Source: Glycine soja (taxonomy: Eukaryota > Streptophyta > Magnoliopsida > Fabales > Fabaceae). Taken from it: a DNA stretch of 64,000 bases. The notes under the pieces are model-generated. The model worked only from the letters and a program-made list of their open reading frames with translations, was not told where the DNA came from and did no database searches. Made by a program: the position numbers and the translations under genes. Each line of letters opens with the position of its first letter. Position 1 is the stretch's first letter. Shown here in pieces: positions 57,790 through 64,000 of the stretch. Location: NCBI RefSeq assembly GCF_004193775.1, contig NC_041004.1, positions 372,001 to 436,000 of the forward strand, in the 5' to 3' direction.

Positions 57790-60700
57790 ATGAGCAATGA
57801 CATATTTGATAGACAGTTGTTAGCAGAGAAGTTGTTGAAACTCAACAATTCACAACAAAGCATTGAATGTATCCATCACTAATCCCTCTTTTCTTTATTG
57901 TTTAAGTTTTTAATGACATTTTTCTGTTTGGTTACATGATTCGTTCATTACATGAAATGCAATTACAACACTGCTCTGTGGCTTTTATGGATTTAGAAAA
58001 ATAGATGTAAAGAAATGTGACCTATATTATTTTGATGTAATATCAGTTTTTGCTTGAGTTGAAATGTTGCCTATGCATAAGTTAACATTCGTTTTTGAAT
58101 GAGTAAGATATGTGTAAAATTTTGGCAGACAATGGACGTGATGTTACTATGCTACAGTTTTGACTTGCAGTACCTAATATATTATAAGATCTTACTATGA
58201 TTATGTCAAAAATGCCCCCATACCCAATTACCCATGTATTTACTTGTTTACGGAAGTGCTGTGAGAAATATTTCCTAAATGATTGGTTTTGAATCTATTG
58301 TTGGGAAGCTGGTATTTTGGGTCTTAAGTAACTCTCTCTGTCTCTGATCAGATCGTAGGAGGGATTGTTTCATCGTATATTATTTAGTTGTTTAAGCATC
58401 TATGCTTGTGTTCATACTTCATAGGTGAAGGAACATTGTAGCAGCTATTGAAGCTTTCTTTATTGAGGCTTTGACAGGAAGCCTGTTAGGGCCAAACAAA
58501 CAGTAGACAAATTACACAGAACAAGAGAAGAAAATGTAATGAGTATTATTCTTGCTTAAAAGTAAAATGAACACAGGAGGAATCACAATTCCCCTGCCCA
58601 GAGCTCAGCTCCTACAAAGAGGGAAATCCTCTCTGCCGCTAACAGAATGATGATTTCTCCTGATACCCTCTCTCTCCTCTCACCTCCCTCTAAATACCCA
58701 ATGTCCACTAACTAACACTTGAGCATTCTGTTACACCCAAAGCCACCTCAGCAGCACTCTTCACACCCCTATTCTTCCTAGTGTACACCCTCCAAACTTT
58801 GAGCCTCCCCTCTAACTCTAAGCCCACACCTCGAGCCCTATCAACCTTTATGTGATAATATTTGGTAAATATTTTCTATATATGATGGTACTATTTGTTT
58901 CATTTGAAATAAAAACAGGTAAATATTAGTCTTTTGCACCTCTGACATTTTTATAACCCTTATTAAGTACTACTTCTAGTCCTTTATATAAGAAACAAAT
59001 GGGTGCATTTTTTTGTTCCTAATTATAACAAACAAAAACCCATTTTCATATGCATTAATTGTTAATTTTCTTTTATACCCTTAATTTATTGTGAAATCTA
59101 TTAATGAAACATACATTCATTCCCCATGCTAGTGGATGCATTCATTGATCTATTAATAGTTTAAGCCATTGGTGGAAAAAAATTATTCCTTGAATTACAA
59201 GTAGAGTCATTAAATATAACTACCACTAAAACCATTTAATTCTATGGGTATTTCTGGAATAAGTTAAAATTTATGACATGATTATTTAAGATGAACTAAC
59301 TTAAATATTTGCATTGGTCTTGATGAATTATTTGTTTTATTTATAGGACCAGAGGTAGTATTAATCAAGAAAATTTCTAAAGAAATAACAAGAAGCAAAG
59401 AAGTAGAGACTGAAGAAGCAATGTAATGAAGAAAAATTTGCAAGTAAAGACAATGACAGTATTTGTCAACTGAAACTGAAGTAAAGGGTGGGGTTGGGAA
59501 TATTCTTCATAAAACTATAGCTACTTATAATACACTAATTTTTCATTAAATTTTTATTGGATAACTTCTTGGGGGATGAAAATTGGGTGTCTTCTTGCAT
59601 TGGAACTATTCCTGGTAACATGTTCAGGAAGATTTTTTAGAATTTACTGTTTATTCAGTTATGTGGTGAATTTGGTTGGAAGTAAGTTATTTTTGAAAAT
59701 GTCTCTTTGCCCTTCATTTTTATTCATTATGGTGGGATATAGATATCTTTTTGGCTCCTATTAATTTCTCAAGACTCAAGCTTTGCTTGTGGTCTCTCCC
59801 AATTATACTTTTTCTTTTCTTCACATAATTTATTTATTTTTAAAACTCACTATAACTACTTCATTTTATCCTTCAATCTTTTCAAATTTTCAATAACATT
59901 CAAGTTTTTGACTATCTTTTTGATGGATATGAGAAGTTTTTAATCAGAGAAAGAGATGAGTATGAAGCAAGAGGACAGCGAATGACATAAAACAATTAAA
60001 GCAACAAAACAAAGAAACCAATAAATGATCTGTCTTGTTCCTTTGCAAATTCCTAAGAGACCCCCCCTCCCACCCACCAAGAGACAGTGAGTACAGAGAA
60101 TGAGAAGCCGGGCAACTTGTTTAGAAGTTTGTCTGAGATGTATGTTGCTACCTGTTTGTACCAGAAATTAATATCAGGCTAGTTACATTTTATACTGTTG
60201 GCAAATGATAGTAGCATTTTGCTCAATTTTCTTCACTAGCAGAATGATTTTTTTTTAAAAATTAATATTGTTTTAAATACTTGTTTTCAGCTTAAAAAAT
60301 ATATAGTAAGTTCACTTGGTTAAATTTGATTGTGATTTCAATCTTATTTCCTTCATATTATTCGTCCTTTCTCTTTTTGGTTCTCTATTAGTGAGATTGG
60401 TATTGCTATCTGTATTTCTTAAGCAATCATTCAGCACTTTCCCATTGGTGTATTTCTCACCGGAAGAGAGCAAAAGAAATAGTTGAAACTTGGGATAAAT
60501 TGTTCAATGCTTCCCAGAAAGAGCAGCGTGTCTCTTTTCTATACTTGGCTAATGACATATTGCAAAATAGTAGGCGAAAGGGCAGTGAGTTTGTCAATGA
60601 ATTCTGGAAAGTTCTTCCAGCAGCTCTCAGGCATGTCTATGAAAGTGGTGATGAAGATGGAAGGAAAGCAGTGACCAGACTAGTAAGTCTCATTTTCAGT

Positions 60701-62037
60701 TTTTACAAATTCTGTGAATTAATTGTATTACAATCCCAGAATAGTTATTGTCTTCAATCTTCATACCATGATTATATTGTAATGGCGTTGAATAGTGGAT
60801 GCCTGGCTTGGGTGATTTCTTATTGTCCTTTTCTCTTTTTCTCCACAATTTTCCCTTTTATTAGAATGAGTACACAGAACTGAATGGATATAGCTCAGAA
60901 AGTTAGAACTTTCCTGGTTGAAGTATCTACTTCTCTAATTGTGCTGTAGTGTTTTATTCAATATTGTTATTGGTATAGATTTCTCCTGCAATCACGATGT
61001 TTCCATTTCCATTTATAACAGTGTTTTACTGTAATGTTGTGTGTCAATGTAGACCACCTCATGCTATTTATAATATGGAAAAGGGAATCAGTATTGATTA
61101 CAAGATCAATCAATTATGGATTAATAGGAAATAGAATATTCTAATAATAAATGCAATATCAGGAATAATATCAAAACATAATCTCACACCATTGACATCA
61201 ATTGTATCTAGATTGTGTATTGTATCAGTGCTTCCTATGTTTTCATACATATTGCATAGTAACGAAAGTGTCTTGTTCAGTCATGTCACGGGTTTTTGTA
61301 TGTGTATTCTTAATATTTGAATCAATTTGACTGTAATATATGCAATCTTTATATGCTACTCTGGAGAAAAATGATGTATTAGAAAATCTATTTTGTTGGT
61401 GAATCCCAGATAGTGGGATGAGGCTAGATTGCTTGGTTGTTTTTGTAGAGATCCATTTTGGTCAGCTACAAGTTACTAACCTTTATTCTGAGTTTTTTTA
61501 TTTTTTATTTTTATTTTTATTTTCTTATGTTGTTTGTCTTATCAATTAGTATTTTTCTAACCTGACCTTTCATTCTTTTTCTTTCCTTTTGGGTTGAATC
61601 TTTTTTGGGGTTGGTGTGTTGGGTTGAATTTTGAATAGGTTGACATATGGGAAGAGAGGAAGGTTTTTGGTTCACGAGGTCAAGGTCTTAAGGATGATGT
61701 AATGGGCAAGAATCCCCTTCCATCTGCTAGCAATGGAAAGAGTTCAAATTCTATCAAGATAGTGAAGAGGGATGCCCACTCAGTGAGAATAGTAAGCAAG
61801 TTGTGGTCACTGTCTGATGTTTGATCTGTTGCCTATTAGATGTTTTGATATGTGTCAATACTTGGTCATCTTCATTGCAGAAACTGGCTGTTGGGGGTTT
61901 GCCAGAGAAAATACTAACAGCATTTCAGCCCATTCTTGATCAACATCTTAATGAGGAAGCTTCCTTAAACAACTGCAGTGCTGCTGTGCGTGAAGTGGGT
62001 AAAGTTGTGGAAGATGTTGAAAATACATTGGCTCAAG
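57790..62037 (+). CDS. CID-domain (RPRD1-like) RNA polymerase II regulator, 5' part
   Basis: Four coding exons: 57790-57868, 60435-60682, 61639-61791 and 61881-62037, giving 212 codons plus one base; the gene continues after the donor CTCAAG/GTAAGAG. The protein begins MSNDIFDRQLLAEKLLKLNN. The CID fold (about residues 1-135) includes SLSHWCISHRKRAKEIVETW, FLYLANDILQNSRRKGSEFV, NEFWKVLPAALRHVYESGDE and RLVDIWEERKVFGSRGQGLK. CID proteins bind the Ser-phosphorylated C-terminal domain of RNA polymerase II and act in transcription and 3'-end processing in the nucleus. The coiled-coil region that usually follows starts at about VGKVVEDVENTLAQ and is cut off by the window. If the donor were skipped, the frame would stop at 62088-62090. 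The next intron holds a MITE and a copia element in the same orientation, so the gene may be interrupted or have a very long intron. Confidence 0.9.
58488..58850 (-). mobile_element. LTR-like fragment in CID gene intron 1
   Basis: A GC-richer block. Read on the minus strand it runs from TGATAGGGCTCGAGGTGTGG to TTTGTTTGGCCCTAACA, with internal TGTAACAGAATGCTCAAGTG, the TG...CA style of a copia LTR. No clean target duplication was found and no paired LTR is seen, so it may be a solo or truncated LTR. Confidence 0.45.
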
Positions 62038-62280
62038 GTAAGAGGATTGCTAGAGGGACTCAATCATTTCTGCCTGCTACTCTCGCTTGACTGAAGCAAT
62101 TAAGCAAACATTTTTGTGTCATGGATGGAAAATATTTAAATTACTAGGCATCAATTATATGATGATGAATCCTTTTTTTTTTCCTTTTCTAGGTGTAACT
62201 TCTTCAGGTCTAATTGTAGATGGTTTTGGAAGGATGGTTATTAATTATTATAACTGAAACACTAATTTTAAAATGTAAAC

Positions 62281-62487
62281 GAGGAGTGCTAGAAACACAC
62301 TCTAACACATTCCTTCAAACACACTTTCTCTAATTGGTTAAAATTTATTGAAAGTTACAAAATCAGGAGAGAGAAACATTAAATTTTATGTAGGACACCA
62401 AATTTTTTCATTTTCAATAAATTCCAACCAATAAGAGAGAGTGTGCTCAAAAGAGTGTGTAGAGAGTGTGTTCCTAGCATTTCTCAA
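62281..62487. mobile_element. MITE in the CID gene intron after exon 4
   Basis: About 207 bp with inverted arms of about 70 bp. The left is GAGTGCTAGAAACACACTCT and the right, reverse complemented, GAGAAATGCTAGGAACACAC; both continue into ATTGGTT and AATTTATTGAAA. It is non-coding. Confidence 0.7.
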
Positions 62488-62643
62488 TGTAAAAATATTA
62501 TGCAATGGTCAGAAAATTTGAAATCTTCTGTCATACTTGGTCTTGACTGAAAGAAGTGGGATTAATAGAGAATCAAACAAAATAAGAAATAATAGGTCTT
62601 ATAGGTCATCCGTTTGCATGTTTGGTATGGTCTAGAATGGAAT

Positions 62644-62839
62644 TGTTATAATTATGGGTTATAATTATATGTATCTCTAGAGTAGATTTCTCTGTTCATC
62701 TTGTTGTAGAAGACATCAGTGTGTCTTGTCTTGTCAAGCTGTCTCTCCCCTCATTGTGTATATATATATATATATGTTGTTTGAACGTAATAAAAGCTAA
62801 GCTAGTGAGTGAACAGTTTTTCCCTCACAAAATCAAAGC
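62644..62839 (+). mobile_element. Probable 5' LTR of a Ty1/copia element
   Basis: Starts TGTTATAATTATGGGTTATA and ends near CAAAATCAAAGCTTCA, immediately before TTGGCATTAGAGC, which resembles the initiator-Met tRNA primer site (TGGTATCAGAGC) with changes. A (TA)n tract lies inside at 62758-62774 and a polyA-type signal AATAAAAG at about 62788. The 3' LTR is outside the window, so both ends and the target duplication are unconfirmed. Confidence 0.5.
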
Positions 62840-63141
62840 TTCAAGTTGGCATTAGAGCGGGTCGTATCTGTCGCCGCCGCCGCCGCCGCCGATGTTTTCT
62901 CCGGCGATTACTGGGTTTTGTGCGCCTTGAGGAGTGCAACCCTGTCGCACAACTCGCGTGACCAGAAAGGCCTCCACGCACCGTCGTCCCTTGGTCGGAG
63001 TCGTGCCGGATTGACACCGGTCGACTCGCCGTCCCCTCCTAAGCCTGTTTCAGCCCTTGGTTTCCTGTTTCGGCGCGTCGGGAGTAGTGTTCTTGTGTTT
63101 TCCCTTTTCTCCCTTCATTAGGTTTTTGGTATTTTGCAGAA

Positions 63142-64000
63142 ATGGCTTCATCTGGACCTGCAATCTCATTCCCTGGAACTCCGATTATCACAACAGCGAA
63201 ACTCAACTGGAAGAATTACTTATCTTGGTCCGCTTCAGTGGAACTATGGTTTCTCGGCCAAGGGCACCATGATCACTTGGAGAATAGTGCTGAGGCGGTT
63301 CCAATCGATAAAAGACCTGAGTGGGAAAAGCTGGATTATCAACTTTGTGCTGTTTTATGGCAATCTGTTGAGCCAGATGTTTTGGAGATTCTGAGATCGT
63401 TCAAAACATGTTGCTCCTTCTGGAAGAAGGCCCGAGAAATCTTTGCCAATGATATTCAAAGCTTATTTGATGCAACCATGAAGGTTACAACCCTTAAGCA
63501 GACCAGCCACGACATGATTGCACATATAGGTAAAGCTCGGGCTGCAATGGAAGAGTTGAAGAGATTTTTGGTGGCTGATTCATTGGAGGAAGTGAATAGA
63601 AAGCTGGATAAGTTCTACATGGTTCTTATCTTGAGGAGTCTACATTTCGACTTTGATCATGTACGTGATCAAGTTCTTGCTGGAGACCAAGTTCCATCAA
63701 TGGACTCACTCATCACTAGGCTGCTTTGTGTGTCTCATGCACTGAAAGAAGAAAATCCAGCTGATACGGTGGAAACGTCAGCCATGGTTGCACCTCATGG
63801 GAGAGGGGGAGGTCGTAACAGTAGAGGAGGTCGCAGTGGAAGAGGTGGACGTCCTCAATGCACATATTGCAAGAGGATGGGCCACACTCAAGAGAATTGC
63901 TACTCCCTGCATGGCTTTCCTGACAAAGTTGCCAAGGTAGCTCAGACAGAAAAATCAGAGTCTAAGTTCTCTGATGAAGAGTACCAAGAGTATTTGAAGC
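63142..64000 (+). CDS. Ty1/copia gag (and start of polyprotein), partial at the window end
   Basis: ATG at 63142 opens a frame that stays open to the window end (286 codons). It begins MASSGPAISFPGTPIITTAK, then LNWKNYLSWSASVELWFLGQ and GHHDHLEN, the usual start of plant copia gag (UBN2/retrotran_gag region, about residues 15-190). A Gly/Arg-rich stretch (about 215-235) leads to the CCHC zinc knuckle CTYCKRMGHTQENC, the nucleic-acid-binding motif. The uninterrupted frame suggests a fairly young element. The 300-bp leader between LTR and gag is GC-rich and has a (CCG)n tract at about 62872-62890. Protease, integrase and reverse transcriptase should follow beyond the window. Confidence 0.88.
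   Translation, partial: MASSGPAISFPGTPIITTAKLNWKNYLSWSASVELWFLGQGHHDHLENSAEAVPIDKRPEWEKLDYQLCAVLWQSVEPDVLEILRSFKTCCSFWKKAREIFANDIQSLFDATMKVTTLKQTSHDMIAHIGKARAAMEELKRFLVADSLEEVNRKLDKFYMVLILRSLHFDFDHVRDQVLAGDQVPSMDSLITRLLCVSHALKEENPADTVETSAMVAPHGRGGGRNSRGGRSGRGGRPQCTYCKRMGHTQENCYSLHGFPDKVAKVAQTEKSESKFSDEEYQEYLK

Noticed and set aside
63057..63394. Alternative frames at the copia leader and gag start
   Set aside because: The gag frame from 63142 runs uninterrupted to the window end with a zinc knuckle. The others are shadows.

Overview
The window is plant nuclear DNA: AT-rich, with intron-containing genes (GT-AG junctions and one apparent GC-AG), long A/T tracts and many DNA transposons and retroelements. 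Protein and repeat character point to a legume, most likely Glycine (soybean or a relative). That placement is an inference from family resemblance, not from a search. Nothing bacterial, viral or CRISPR-like is present.

Layout. 0.5-3.7 kb, minus: a UBC22-type ubiquitin-conjugating E2 whose exon 4 has a 7-nt deletion at the catalytic cysteine, so it is called a probable pseudogene. 5.5-7.1 kb, plus: an FSH1/OVCA2-type serine hydrolase with a probable GC-AG intron. 7.5-12.95 kb, minus: a complete 12-exon CSN2 (COP9 signalosome subunit 2) coding 439 aa. 13.6-21.6 kb: a transposon-rich gap with two Mutator-like elements bearing 9-bp target-site duplications, and a decayed LINE. 21.9-25.4 kb, plus: a kinase-like protein that lacks a DFG motif. 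30.8-33.7 kb, plus: a SEC14/CRAL-TRIO lipid-transfer protein whose reading frame continues in frame past its TAG stop. 36.8-38.06 kb, minus: a 79-aa conserved plant protein. 38.2-39.6 kb: a third Mutator-like element with a perfect 9-bp duplication. 42.3-45.25 kb: a direct segmental duplicate of the 3' end and downstream flank of the SEC14 gene, holding a SEC14 pseudogene fragment. 48.1-53.6 kb, plus: a 1351-aa acidic membrane-anchored protein of unknown function. 57.8 kb onward, plus: the 5' half of a CID-domain (RPRD1-like) RNA polymerase II regulator. Its next intron contains a MITE and the 5' end of a Ty1/copia retrotransposon that runs off the window.

The genes do not form an operon-like unit. 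UBC22 (ubiquitin E2) and CSN2 (cullin deneddylation) both belong to ubiquitin biology, but their closeness is probably chance. The main interest is in gene decay and transposon structure: the E2 active-site deletion, the SEC14 stop and its duplicate (which records the probable ancestral codon and an empty MITE site), three tRNA-derived SINE copies in introns or leader introns, and the CID gene with a retroelement in its intron.
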